DNA from: Nitrososphaerota archaeon
GTDB lineage: Archaea > Thermoproteota > Nitrososphaeria > Nitrososphaerales > Nitrosopumilaceae
Direction of reading: 5' to 3'
DNA length: 36,010 bases
Assembly (NCBI GenBank): GCA_029782475.1
Contig: JARPSM010000040.1
Location: 1-36,010, forward strand
The notes beneath the pieces are model-generated. The model saw only the letters and a list, made by a program, of their open reading frames with translations. It was not told the DNA's origin and searched no databases. The translations under genes and the position numbers were made by a program. Positions within the stretch are counted from its first letter, which is position 1, and each line of letters begins with the position of its first letter. Below, one piece after another: positions 1 through 6,708 of the stretch.

Positions 1-104
1 TGTGTTACTCCCATCTGCATTGCAAGTATGGAGGTGCGTGTGTCTTTTTTACGCTGATTTATCACGTATCTTATTTGGTTTGCTGTTAATCTTGTTACCA
101 TCAT
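1..104 (-). CDS. HTH transposase/integrase, N-terminus only (runs off left edge)
   Basis: The minus strand reads MMVTRLTANQIRYVINQ, then a basic stretch and LAMQMGVT, open to the window edge. The pattern (xTxxQIRYVIxxRKK followed by a short second helix ending in MGVT) resembles the N-terminal helix-turn-helix of DDE transposases and integrases such as the IS481 type, which binds element ends. Only about 34 residues are visible, so the family is a guess and no catalytic residue can be seen. Start is ATG at 102-104, or the next codon at 99-101. A MITE sits about 29-37 bp upstream of the start, where the promoter would be expected. A plus-strand frame over the same bases (2-202) has no coherent domain and crosses into the MITE. 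Confidence 0.5.
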   Translation of the reverse strand, partial: MMVTRLTANQIRYVINQRKKDTRTSILAMQMGVT

Positions 105-140
105 TTTTCTTGATCGGCATAGACGATAATAATCGCTTAG

Positions 141-241
141 AACTTTGTTTCCTAATTCATTTGAACGTGACTAGACATGCCAAAAATTATTCAAAACAAT
201 GATCAATTTGTGCCCAGAATTTGTAATTAGGAAACAAAGTT
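141..241. mobile_element. 101-bp MITE with 17-bp perfect TIRs and 8-bp target duplication
   Basis: The left end AACTTTGTTTCCTAATT (141-157) is the exact reverse complement of the right end (225-241). The 8 bp just outside are identical and direct: TCGCTTAG at 133-140 and at 242-249, a textbook target-site duplication. The interior has no ORF that could be a transposase. The ends match those of the IS5-like element at 33785-35019 (AACTCTGTTTCCTAATTC), and the inward sequence GCACAAAT lies about 11-12 bp inside the TIR at the right end of the MITE and at the left end of the IS. It is therefore probably a non-autonomous derivative mobilised by that family. The 8-bp duplication fits the ISH1 branch of IS5. 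Confidence 0.88.
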
Positions 242-366
242 TCGCTTAGACTATGTCTAATTTTAGGGCGACCTAATTTTCGTACAACAGACTACTTTCG
301 GGTTGAAAAAGTGGACAACGCCTTAGTAGACAATACGCTTAAGTTCAAAAAGATAGCAGAATATTC

Positions 367-682
367 ATGAACACATTAGATTATCTTATAAAACAAAATG
401 ATCAAATTTCAACATCAATGCCTGAATGTGATAACATCAATACAGATGGAGGAGAAGAGAAGTAGGATATGATCGAAGCCTCACTTTCAAAACTAGATGA
501 CAAGGGTGTATTTACCGTCGTTAAAGTTGAAAATGTTGAAAAAAGTAGGTAAAGAAATAATCACAGAAATAAATATTGAAACTAAAGACGAATTTGAGGG
601 TGTGAAGAATTTCTACACTTCAAGAAAGATGATCGTTGCAAAATTTTATGATAATGGCAAACCAACAATAGTGTGTGTTTAG
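367..682 (+). pseudogene. Broken small hypothetical gene
   Basis: Frame 1 reads from ATG 367 (MNTLDYLIKQNDQ...), meets TAG at 463-465, continues in the same frame (DMIEASLSKLDDKGVFTVVK) to about 540, and then the coherent sequence moves to frame 2 (VGKEIITEINIETKDEF ... DNGKPTIVCV, stop 680-682). So there is one nonsense codon and one frameshift in a protein of about 105 residues. The frame-2 part alone (from ATG 497) could be mistaken for an intact 61-aa gene, but its first residues are a shifted reading. The last codons lie in the 11-bp repeat bordering the IS66 remnant, so the original C-terminus may be lost. The family is not recognised. Confidence 0.45.
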
Positions 683-1408
683 GTCCAAATCACAAATATT
701 TTCTCAATTGAGTCCCTAAATCCAGTCCCTGGTATTGCCAGGTCACCATTCAAGTCATGATGTTGGCAAACGTCACCATTCCTGTCTCGTTTCGAAGACA
801 GCCTCTGACCTTTCTTTGCATGACAACATATGTCATTGCCTGCTCTGCAGCATTGTTTGTGGGTGGAACTCCCGGATACAACAGAAAAGTAAACAGATCT
901 GTTCCTGCATTGTGTATCTTTGTATGGATTGTTCTAAACGACTCTTCATTTTTACACTCACACTCGTACTCTGAGAGAATCAAATCCAGTTCCTTGATTG
1001 CAGAATTGTACAGACGCCGATTCGGTTTTGTTATCTCTTTTGCAGTAATGCGTGCAAAGAGCTTTTGGATTTTATCGTAGAATTCCTTTGAATATTCTGT
1101 TTCCAATTGAATCCAGACATATTTTGCCTCGCGCAATATGTGGGCCCAGCATCGCTGTATAATTTTAAACAGACCATACGGTGGCCAACCATCACAGATG
1201 CAAACTCCCTTAAATTCTGCAAAATACTTTTTCAGCACGTCTCTGCCCCTGCTATCGCTCAAAAAATAGTAAAACAAATCTTGGTGTCTGGCAACCCATG
1301 ACCATCCCCGTTTGCCATTAATTGACATTCCTGTCTCATCAAAATTTGCATATTTGGAGGCAATAATTTTTTGTCTTATCTCCTCAACTGCAGGCACGAC
1401 CTAAACAC
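675..1408. repeat. 11-bp inverted repeat bordering the IS66 remnant
   Basis: GTGTTTAGGTC at 675-685 is the exact reverse complement of GACCTAAACAC at 1398-1408. The two copies bracket the transposase remnant, which stops being recognisable at about 690 and 1397. They could be the ends of a deleted, non-autonomous element, or a duplication made during rearrangement. No target duplication is obvious outside them, and IS66 ends are usually longer. Confidence 0.5.
690..1397 (-). pseudogene. IS66-family transposase, C-terminal part, decayed
   Basis: About 215 residues are readable, with the catalytic blocks of IS66 TnpC: FDETG (first Asp), ICDGWPPYG (second Asp), RCWAHILREAKY, and NNAAEQAM (Glu), then RKVRGC and TGMVTFANIMT. 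The expected N-terminal leucine-zipper/zinc-finger half is missing: an in-frame TAG lies just upstream of VPAVEEIRQ at about 1397. At 750-752 a TGA interrupts the C-terminus, but the same frame carries on as MVTWQYQGLDLGTQLRKYL to a TGA at 690-692, which is the natural family end. It is thus N-terminally truncated and carries one nonsense mutation. Two plus-strand frames over it (735-974, 757-1080) are shadows. Confidence 0.85.
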
Positions 1409-1409
1409 C

Positions 1410-1819
1410 CACCATTTTCTAATGGGGATTTTACTGAACCCTTGATAATTCAAACATTTTCAAAGGTTGATCCTGGAGATGATTTCATATTCTTACATCT
1501 TTTCAAGAATCTGGATTTGATACTTGTTTTTCTCTAGCATCTACTCCTAGTATAGATAAGATTGAATTTTACAACCTTGTTGCAAAATTCATCAATCCTG
1601 GAAAATCACCAGAACCATTTGATGTTTCACTTGATATGCTAACTGGAACAGGAGATGTTCTGTATGAAATTCAATATACTAATTGTGGAGCCGTTGATTT
1701 CTTGTGATATCTACAACAAGGTGCTTGGGGTTTTCCAATTTTCTGAAGCAGAAGATGGCGAAATTCGTGAAAAATACATCTTTTATTGTGAAGGATATGG
1801 GATTGATTTCCCTGAATAA
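1410..1819 (+). pseudogene. Decayed hypothetical (possibly secreted) protein gene
   Basis: Coherent protein sequence hops between frames. First NGDFTEPLIIQTFSKVDPG, then a shift near 1500 to ESGFDTCFSLASTPSIDKI and FYNLVAKFINPGKSPEPF up to NCGAVDFL, a stop at about 1708, then FSEAEDGEIREKYIFYCEG ending GIDFPE at TAA 1817-1819. At least two frameshifts and one nonsense codon break it, and no start codon is convincing. The composition suggests a beta-rich extracellular domain. The IS66 remnant directly upstream may have removed the promoter and 5' end. Family unknown. Confidence 0.55.
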
Positions 1820-1828
1820 TTTGGATAA

Positions 1829-1839
1829 ACTATTTTAAG
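1829..1839 (+). promoter_or_regulatory. TATA-like box of the ferritin gene
   Basis: ACTATTTTAAG is centred about 26 bp before ATG 1860. With archaeal TBP/TFB spacing, transcription would begin at or next to the start codon, giving a leaderless mRNA. Confidence 0.45.
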
Positions 1840-1859
1840 AATAATTTCCAAGTAATATC

Positions 1860-2375
1860 ATGAAATTATCTCCTAAAATAAAAAAAGCTCTAAATGATCA
1901 AGTTACTCTTGAAGCCTCTGCAACAAACAATTATCTTGCAATGGCATCCTGGTGTGAAGTTACAGGATATCAAGGAGCTGCGGATTACTTTTACGCTCAG
2001 TCTGATGAAGAGAGAACTCATATGCTCAAAATAGTTCGCTATCTTAATTCACTTGGAACTATTGCAACAATTCCTGCAACAAAATCTTCTCCTAGTTCTT
2101 ACAAATCACTTGAAGTGCTAATCAACACTGCACTCAAAAATGAACAATCTGTAACTAAAGCAATTCATAACATGGTGGAGATTGCACAGAAAGAAAAAGA
2201 TCATTCAACATATGTTTTCTTGGAATGGTTTGTAAATGAACAAGTACAAGAAGAAACAAAATTTGAAACTATTTTGCAAAAGTTTGATCTACTTGGTCGA
2301 GATAAATTGGGAATAAATGAGATTGACAAATTCCTTGCTACAGAAGCTACTGCACCTGCAGATCCTGTCGCATAG
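1860..2375 (+). CDS. Ferritin (non-haem, FtnA-like)
   Basis: A 171-aa four-helix-bundle ferritin, the usual family length. It oxidises Fe(II) and stores it as ferric mineral inside a 24-subunit shell. Ferroxidase-centre residues fall where bacterial FtnA has them, shifted by one: E18, Y25, E51 and H54 (in DEERTHM), E95, E127-Q128 and E131. No haem-binding Met at the bacterioferritin position is evident. The C-terminus carries a short Ala/Pro tail (ATEATAPADPVA). ATG 1860 follows a TATA-like box at leaderless distance. It is the first intact gene after the decayed left edge and appears monocistronic. In an iron-poor marine ammonia oxidiser it would buffer iron and limit Fenton chemistry. Confidence 0.93.
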   Translation: MKLSPKIKKALNDQVTLEASATNNYLAMASWCEVTGYQGAADYFYAQSDEERTHMLKIVRYLNSLGTIATIPATKSSPSSYKSLEVLINTALKNEQSVTKAIHNMVEIAQKEKDHSTYVFLEWFVNEQVQEETKFETILQKFDLLGRDKLGINEIDKFLATEATAPADPVA

Positions 2376-2417
2376 GTTTTCTAAAATAATTAATACCTCG
2401 TTATTTGCATACATGCT

Positions 2418-2750
2418 ATGACAGTTACTGTAACTAGAAAACCTGGTGGAATTACACAATTATTCAACACTGAAACTGGCAGAGTCACCTACAAGTGTAG
2501 GGCAGAATCAGCATTCATGTTAATTGAAGCATTTGGAGGGATTGTAAAATTCAATCAAAAAAATGCTATAGCTACTGTTACTGGGCACATTACTGAACTT
2601 GAATCATGTGATGTCTTGAAGAAAGGTCATTCTGAATACAAAGAAGCATTAACTATCATTGTCACAGCCCATAAAGAATTTGCAAAAACCATTTCTGATT
2701 CTTATCAAAAAGAAATCCGGGAACTAGAAAACAAACTATCTGCTCTTTAG
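2418..2750 (+). CDS. Hypothetical protein, 110 aa
   Basis: Not recognised. A soluble, mixed-charge protein beginning MTVTVTRKPGGITQLFNTE, with a beta-rich first half and a helical, charged C-terminus (YQKEIRELENKLSAL) that could form a short coiled coil. It has two Cys (residues 27 and 64) but no CxxC motif. ATG 2418 is chosen because the ATG five bases upstream runs into a stop after one codon. An AT-rich TATA-like stretch (AATAATTAATACC) lies about 25 bp before the start, so it probably has its own leaderless promoter, separate from ferritin. Confidence 0.75.
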   Translation: MTVTVTRKPGGITQLFNTETGRVTYKCRAESAFMLIEAFGGIVKFNQKNAIATVTGHITELESCDVLKKGHSEYKEALTIIVTAHKEFAKTISDSYQKEIRELENKLSAL

Positions 2751-2752
2751 CT

Positions 2753-2926
2753 TTAACCGTAAATCATACAGTGTTCGCATTCACAAACTTCTTGTTCTTT
2801 TGATTTTTTTAGGCATTTTTTATGTTGACCTGCTTGACATTGTACACAAATCTCTTCAATGTTCTCAACACTTGTGTATTTTTTAGACTGATCAAATCCA
2901 AATCCGCCATCTTTTGGTCCTACCAT
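2753..2926 (-). CDS. Small Cys-rich (zinc-binding-like) protein, 57 aa
   Basis: The minus strand from ATG 2924-2926 gives 57 residues starting MVGPKDGGFGFDQSKKYTS, with CVQC at 27-30, then C38, then CECEHC near the end (C48, C50, C53), finishing MIYG. Six Cys and two His in under 30 residues strongly suggest a zinc-binding or redox mini-domain, but the spacing is not that of a standard rubredoxin or zinc ribbon. It is convergent with the 110-aa gene (2-bp gap). Intact frame, purposeful Cys spacing and a good start support it as a real gene. Function unknown. Confidence 0.7.
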   Translation of the reverse strand: MVGPKDGGFGFDQSKKYTSVENIEEICVQCQAGQHKKCLKKSKEQEVCECEHCMIYG

Positions 2927-2960
2927 GTTTTCACTTAATTGATGCTCTATTTCTACTTCA

Positions 2961-3260
2961 CTAATTGATTGCTGTTTCTATTGCTTTTTGTAAATCTATT
3001 TTGTGAGTCTCAATTATCCCTCGTATTTCAAAAGTATCTACATACCCACCTGCTGATGCTCTGGTTGCTTTGAGGAGATAGTGCAAAGATCCTTCTTCGA
3101 TTTTTCCTACATAATATCCGTAGAGAAAGTCTGCTTCATCTTTGCATTTCCAAATCTGTTTGATTGCTGGGAATGTCTGTTTAATTTCAGTGGGGATTTC
3201 TAGAATTCTTCTTTGAATGTATTGGTCTAATGATTTTCTAATTGTTGAATCTTGAAGCAA
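2961..3260 (-). CDS. Hypothetical protein, 99 aa
   Basis: Soluble alpha/beta protein, not recognised. Key stretches are QYIQRRILEIPTEIKQTFP, CKDEADFLYGYYVGKIEEG and GGYVDTFEIRGIIETHKID. No signal peptide or membrane segment. The start is TTG at 3258-3260 (encoding the initiating Met), because the frame is closed by a TGA shortly upstream and no in-frame ATG exists near the 5' end. It lies between two small minus-strand genes and may be transcribed with the 48-aa membrane protein upstream (28-bp gap). Confidence 0.7.
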   Translation of the reverse strand: MLQDSTIRKSLDQYIQRRILEIPTEIKQTFPAIKQIWKCKDEADFLYGYYVGKIEEGSLHYLLKATRASAGGYVDTFEIRGIIETHKIDLQKAIETAIN

Positions 3261-3288
3261 CTCAAAATCTCATTGGTGTCATTGCATT

Positions 3289-3435
3289 TTAGTCCTTTTT
3301 CTTTTCATCTTTAACTTCATCTGGTTTATCCCACATGTGCATTGTGCCTCTAACCATGAAAGATCCTACAATTATGGCAACTAATCCTGTAACTATGAAT
3401 AAAAATAATTTCCCAATATCTTTGATACTTGCCAC
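3289..3435 (-). CDS. Small single-span membrane protein, 48 aa
   Basis: From GTG 3433-3435 the minus strand encodes 48 residues: a short N-terminus (ASIKDIGK), one hydrophobic helix (residues about 9-26, LFLFIVTGLVAIIVGSFM), a short His/Met patch (GTMHMW) and a highly charged tail (DKPDEVKDEKKKD). Predicted topology is one membrane span with a charged, probably cytoplasmic, C-terminus. The ATG a few bases upstream is in another frame that stops early. It is divergent from another one-span mini-protein at 3495 across an 8+8 bp palindrome. Function unknown. Confidence 0.6.
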   Translation of the reverse strand: MASIKDIGKLFLFIVTGLVAIIVGSFMVRGTMHMWDKPDEVKDEKKKD

Positions 3436-3462
3436 ATAATATTCACTTAATCTATCTAATTA

Positions 3463-3485
3463 TAATTGTCTGAGATGGACAATTA
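3463..3485. promoter_or_regulatory. Palindromic operator candidate between divergent small genes
   Basis: Half-sites TAATTGTC (3463-3470) and GACAATTA (3478-3485) are perfect inverted copies separated by 7 bp. The site lies in the 59-bp gap between starts at 3435 (minus) and 3495 (plus) and overlaps the AT-rich TATA-like region (about 3459-3468) expected for the plus-strand gene. A dimeric regulator bound here could control both genes. Confidence 0.45.
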
Positions 3486-3494
3486 GATTCAATA

Positions 3495-3617
3495 ATGAGT
3501 CTGAAAAATTCCTCTCAAATGTCTAAAATTAAACAAATTGCAGCCTGGGTTGCAATTATTGGTGGCGGAATTGGATTCTTCTTCTTCTCAATTGAGATGG
3601 CTGAATTTATGCGATAG
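3495..3617 (+). CDS. Small single-span membrane protein, 40 aa
   Basis: ATG 3495 opens a 40-residue protein: polar basic N-terminus (SLKNSSQMSKIKQ), then one long hydrophobic segment rich in Gly and Phe (AAWVAIIGGGIGFFFFS), ending IEMAEFMR. A single membrane helix with a positively charged N-terminus. It resembles small accessory membrane subunits, but I cannot name a complex. TATA-like sequence about 27 bp upstream, within the palindrome region, supports expression as a leaderless gene. Confidence 0.55.
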   Translation: MSLKNSSQMSKIKQIAAWVAIIGGGIGFFFFSIEMAEFMR

Positions 3618-3655
3618 TGTGAAAACTAAATACATTCAATTTTAAAATATTATTT

Positions 3656-4096
3656 GTGATAACTAGAGAAATTAAGAATTTTTTAAATCTGCAAAAACTT
3701 GGATATGTTGCAACTGTCTCCTCTGATGGGAAACCAAACATCTCTCCAAAGGGTACTATTATTGGATGGTCTTTAGAAACACTTGCTTTTGCAGATATCC
3801 GTTCACCTGACACTATGAAAAATTTAATTGATAATCCTAATGTAGAAATTAATGTAATTGATCCTCTTCTTCGTAAGGGATATTTGTTTCAAGGAACTGC
3901 TAGACTTTTACAAGATGGTATTCTATACCAAGAAATTCTGAACCATTATAGACAAAATGGAATTAAAAGCCCAATCAATTCTATTATTCTAGTTGATGTT
4001 TCATGTGTATCTGATGTAATTTCTCCTTTGTATGATCTTGGAATTTCTGAAGATGAAATAAAATCAAAATGGCAAAAACATTTTTCAACTCTATGA
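3656..4096 (+). CDS. Pyridoxamine 5'-phosphate oxidase-like FMN-binding protein
   Basis: A 146-aa split-barrel flavoprotein of the PPOX-like family. The N-terminus has the typical first strands (KLGYVATVSSDGKPNISPKG), followed by LAFADIRSPDTMKNLIDNP and VEINVIDPLLRKGYLFQGTA, as in FMN/F420-binding members. True PdxH is longer and has a C-terminal substrate block that is missing here, so a role in PLP synthesis is unlikely; an FMN- or F420-dependent reductase or cofactor-binding protein fits better. Start is GTG 3656. The 3' end overlaps the convergent coiled-coil gene by 6 bp. Confidence 0.8.
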   Translation: MITREIKNFLNLQKLGYVATVSSDGKPNISPKGTIIGWSLETLAFADIRSPDTMKNLIDNPNVEINVIDPLLRKGYLFQGTARLLQDGILYQEILNHYRQNGIKSPINSIILVDVSCVSDVISPLYDLGISEDEIKSKWQKHFSTL

Positions 4097-4870
4097 TTTA
4101 TCTGGTAACTTTGTAGTTTTTTTAATATTCTCTAAATCTTTTTTTGTTTTTTCATGCTCTGCTCTTTCTTTTTCTAATAATGATTGAACTGTTTCTAGTT
4201 CTTTTAGTGTATTATTGAGTTTTGATTTTAATGAGCCAACCACTGCACTTGCAGCCTCTATAATTCCTGCAGAACTCTTCTGACTTTCCTTATTTACACC
4301 GATGAATTCTTTTTCAGATGTTGTGAGAACACTGGTGTCTTCAAAAGTATCTTTTTTATCTAATTCATTTTTTGCATTATATAATCTGGAATTTGCTTCT
4401 TCTAATTCTTTTTCAACTTCTACTTGTTGTTTTTTAATATTATGTAGTGTTGCTTGTTCTTTTTCAAGTTGTTCTTTAATCTCATCATATTTTTTTGTAA
4501 ATTCACCCAATTCTTCTTTTATTTTTGAATGATCTCCCTCAGTTTTGTTGAATTTTTCTACTGATTTTAAATCTTTAATTGACTCTGCTTTTTTTGCTTT
4601 CTCACGTGTTTCTATGTATTCTCGTTGAATGATGTCTAACTCTATCTTTTTTTGATTAAGTTCTTTTTTTACTAGCATTAAATTGCCAACTGTTGAATCA
4701 TATTCTTCTTTGACTGTGGTGGTTTTTTGAGTGATCTCATCTAGTTCTGTTTGTTTTTCTATGAATTCTTTTTGTAATGTTTCAACTTTTTTTTCTAGTT
4801 CTGTTTTTAGGGTTGTCTCTGCACTGCTATCTGTTGTGTCTTCTGCTTTCTTTTTGCCAAAAAATCCCAT
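4091..4870 (-). CDS. Coiled-coil protein, 259 aa
   Basis: After a short start (MGFFGKKKAEDTTDSSAE), residues about 22-160 are a nearly continuous Lys/Glu-rich heptad pattern, followed by a Ser/Thr-rich break (DTFEDTSVLTTSEKE), a small Ala/Ser patch (SSAGIIEAASAVVGSLKSK) and a second coil to the C-terminus. No signal peptide, membrane span or catalytic motif. Likely a cytoplasmic structural or scaffold protein. Low complexity makes similarity to SMC or myosin-like proteins uninformative. A separate plus-strand frame at 4302-4532 is a Ser-rich shadow. Its neighbour at 4907 is 36 bp upstream, so it may be the last gene of the elp3-lysS transcript. Confidence 0.8.
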   Translation of the reverse strand: MGFFGKKKAEDTTDSSAETTLKTELEKKVETLQKEFIEKQTELDEITQKTTTVKEEYDSTVGNLMLVKKELNQKKIELDIIQREYIETREKAKKAESIKDLKSVEKFNKTEGDHSKIKEELGEFTKKYDEIKEQLEKEQATLHNIKKQQVEVEKELEEANSRLYNAKNELDKKDTFEDTSVLTTSEKEFIGVNKESQKSSAGIIEAASAVVGSLKSKLNNTLKELETVQSLLEKERAEHEKTKKDLENIKKTTKLPDKS

Positions 4871-4906
4871 ATCTGTATCAGCATTTCTCCAAAAGATGAA
4901 CCTTTC

Positions 4907-5107
4907 TTATCCTTGTTTTACTCGCCATCTGAAAAATTTCAGATAGAATCCAATACTGCCAATTGTAATACCTGCAATCCAGGCGATGGGGCCTAATCCC
5001 ATCTCATTGGTGCTCTCTTGAGGAGCGAGGAACAACAACAATGCTCCGAGTATGATTAATGCAAATCCTCCACTGTTCTTTGATTTGTTATGTTCTCCAT
5101 GAACCAT
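4907..5107 (-). CDS. Small two-span membrane protein, 66 aa
   Basis: A hydrophilic, His/Lys-rich N-terminus (VHGEHNKSKNSGG) is followed by two hydrophobic helices, residues about 14-28 (FALIILGALLLFLAP) and 40-57 (LGPIAWIAGITIGSIGFYL), and a basic end (KFFRWRVKQG). Both termini are probably cytoplasmic. Its start lies 2 bp from the stop of lysS, so it is almost surely co-transcribed with elp3 and lysS. Function unknown. Confidence 0.75.
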   Translation of the reverse strand: MVHGEHNKSKNSGGFALIILGALLLFLAPQESTNEMGLGPIAWIAGITIGSIGFYLKFFRWRVKQG

Positions 5108-5109
5108 GA

Positions 5110-6699
5110 TTAAACATACTCTGAAAGTGTTTTTGCTACTTGCTTTCGTCCAATGTCTGAGATGAATGGGCCAATTTTTGGTCCTCTTGAGGTCCCAAGT
5201 ATAATTTGATATAATATTTTAAAGAAATCTTTTGGTTGAATGTCATTTCCCTTTGCAATTTGATATATTGTATTTTGAATATCTTCTAACTCTTCATCAC
5301 CGTTTAATGCTTTTATGAGTAATGTCAATGCCTTTTTTGCAGTGTCATCTAAATCAATTTGAATTTTTTCTTGTTCATCAAATTCGTTTGAATAGTTCCC
5401 TGCAAGTTCAATGAGTTTTTCTATTTCTGGTTCTGGATTTTTTATTACTCCATAATCTAACAATTTCTTCATTACTCGTTGACCTCTATTTTCTTTGAAA
5501 ATTTTTGCTAATTCAATTAATAATCTATAATTGACATGTGTGCTTGATTGTTTTGGAGGATTTAATAGATTTACATACTCGTACAACCCTTTATTTTTTA
5601 TTAGTTTTGCTTGGTTGTCTACTTTGATTCGTCCAAAGTAAATGTCTTCTAATTCATTGTATTCGCTCATCAATCCTGGGATATCGTCAAACCCTAATTC
5701 TCTTGCACCTGTAATTCTCTTGTAAAGTAGTAATAAGATTGATTTTGGACTGCCAAATTCTAACCATTTTTGAGCAGTGATTACATTTCCTAAAGATTTT
5801 GAAATCTTTTTTCCACCTTTATCTAAAAACATCTCGTACTTTACATGGTGAGGATGTGGGAATTCTAAAATTTCATCAGACACCCAATCATTTACTTTAA
5901 CTGAATCCATGATGTCTTTCCCATATGCTTCAAATCTAATGTCAAATGCTGTCCATCTTGCTGCAAATTCTACTTTCCAGGCTAATTTTCCAAGGTCTTT
6001 ACCAATGTCTGCCTCGCCTACATGACTGCATCCTTTGACCATTTTAGAGCCAATTTCTGTATCATGACAAGTGTACTTTACTTTCTTTTCATCTGCAATG
6101 TATTCAGAAGCTTCTGCTGTATAGAGACGATTACAGTTAGCACAAACTGGAAAATATGGTAAATATTTTTGATATTTTTCTTGTCCTACTAATTCTGAAA
6201 TTTTTTCTCCAATTTTTGTACTATTTTGTAAAATTGTGTGGATTTGATCTTTCAGCAATCCTTGTTTGTAAGTGTCAACTGCTCTTCTAAACTCATATTT
6301 TATTCCCACTTTATCTAAGCCGTCTAATAGAATGCTACTCATGTGCATTCCGTAAGAGTCATGGCATCCATACGGATCTGGAATTAATGATACTGGTTTT
6401 GCAATATGTTCTTCCAAGCCAAATTCTTGCATTCCTTCAGGAATTTTTCTTAATCCGTCAAGATCATCTGAATATGCAATTAGTTCTGATTTATATCCTA
6501 AATTTTCTAATGCAAGTTTAACTCCACAAGCTCTTACTGCATCTCCTAAACTGCCAATGTGTGGAATTCCAGAAGCTCCTAATCCACTTTCAACTTTGAG
6601 TAGATCTGTATTTCTCCCTAAGGCTTTTTCTCGTTCAAGTAGTTCTGAAGCTAATTTATCAATCCAAGTTCCTTTTCCGATAATTTTTTGTTCCGTCAT
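5110..6699 (-). CDS. lysS: Lysyl-tRNA synthetase, class I
   Basis: A 529-aa archaeal-type class I LysRS (also called LysK), which charges tRNA-Lys with lysine using ATP. The Rossmann catalytic domain shows the HIGH-type motif HIGS at 47-50 and the KMSKS-type motif KKISKS at 297-302. A Cys pair around 186-189 (CANC) with later Cys/His may bind zinc. The C-terminal helical anticodon-binding region ends with GPKIGPFISDIGRKQVAKTL, typical of the family. Length is as expected. It starts 9 bp after elp3 stops and ends 2 bp before the 66-aa membrane protein, forming an operon. Since Elp3 modifies wobble U34, including that of tRNA-Lys(UUU) in eukaryotes, the pairing makes functional sense. Confidence 0.96.
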   Translation of the reverse strand: MTEQKIIGKGTWIDKLASELLEREKALGRNTDLLKVESGLGASGIPHIGSLGDAVRACGVKLALENLGYKSELIAYSDDLDGLRKIPEGMQEFGLEEHIAKPVSLIPDPYGCHDSYGMHMSSILLDGLDKVGIKYEFRRAVDTYKQGLLKDQIHTILQNSTKIGEKISELVGQEKYQKYLPYFPVCANCNRLYTAEASEYIADEKKVKYTCHDTEIGSKMVKGCSHVGEADIGKDLGKLAWKVEFAARWTAFDIRFEAYGKDIMDSVKVNDWVSDEILEFPHPHHVKYEMFLDKGGKKISKSLGNVITAQKWLEFGSPKSILLLLYKRITGARELGFDDIPGLMSEYNELEDIYFGRIKVDNQAKLIKNKGLYEYVNLLNPPKQSSTHVNYRLLIELAKIFKENRGQRVMKKLLDYGVIKNPEPEIEKLIELAGNYSNEFDEQEKIQIDLDDTAKKALTLLIKALNGDEELEDIQNTIYQIAKGNDIQPKDFFKILYQIILGTSRGPKIGPFISDIGRKQVAKTLSEYV

Positions 6700-6708
6700 A
6701 CCTTTTCT

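Noticed and set aside
2-202. 66-aa plus-strand ORF at the left edge
   Set aside because: It crosses the MITE's left repeat and has no domain; the minus strand over the same bases reads as a helix-turn-helix.
735-1301. Plus-strand ORFs opposite the IS66 remnant
   Set aside because: They are antisense frames of a recognisable transposase.
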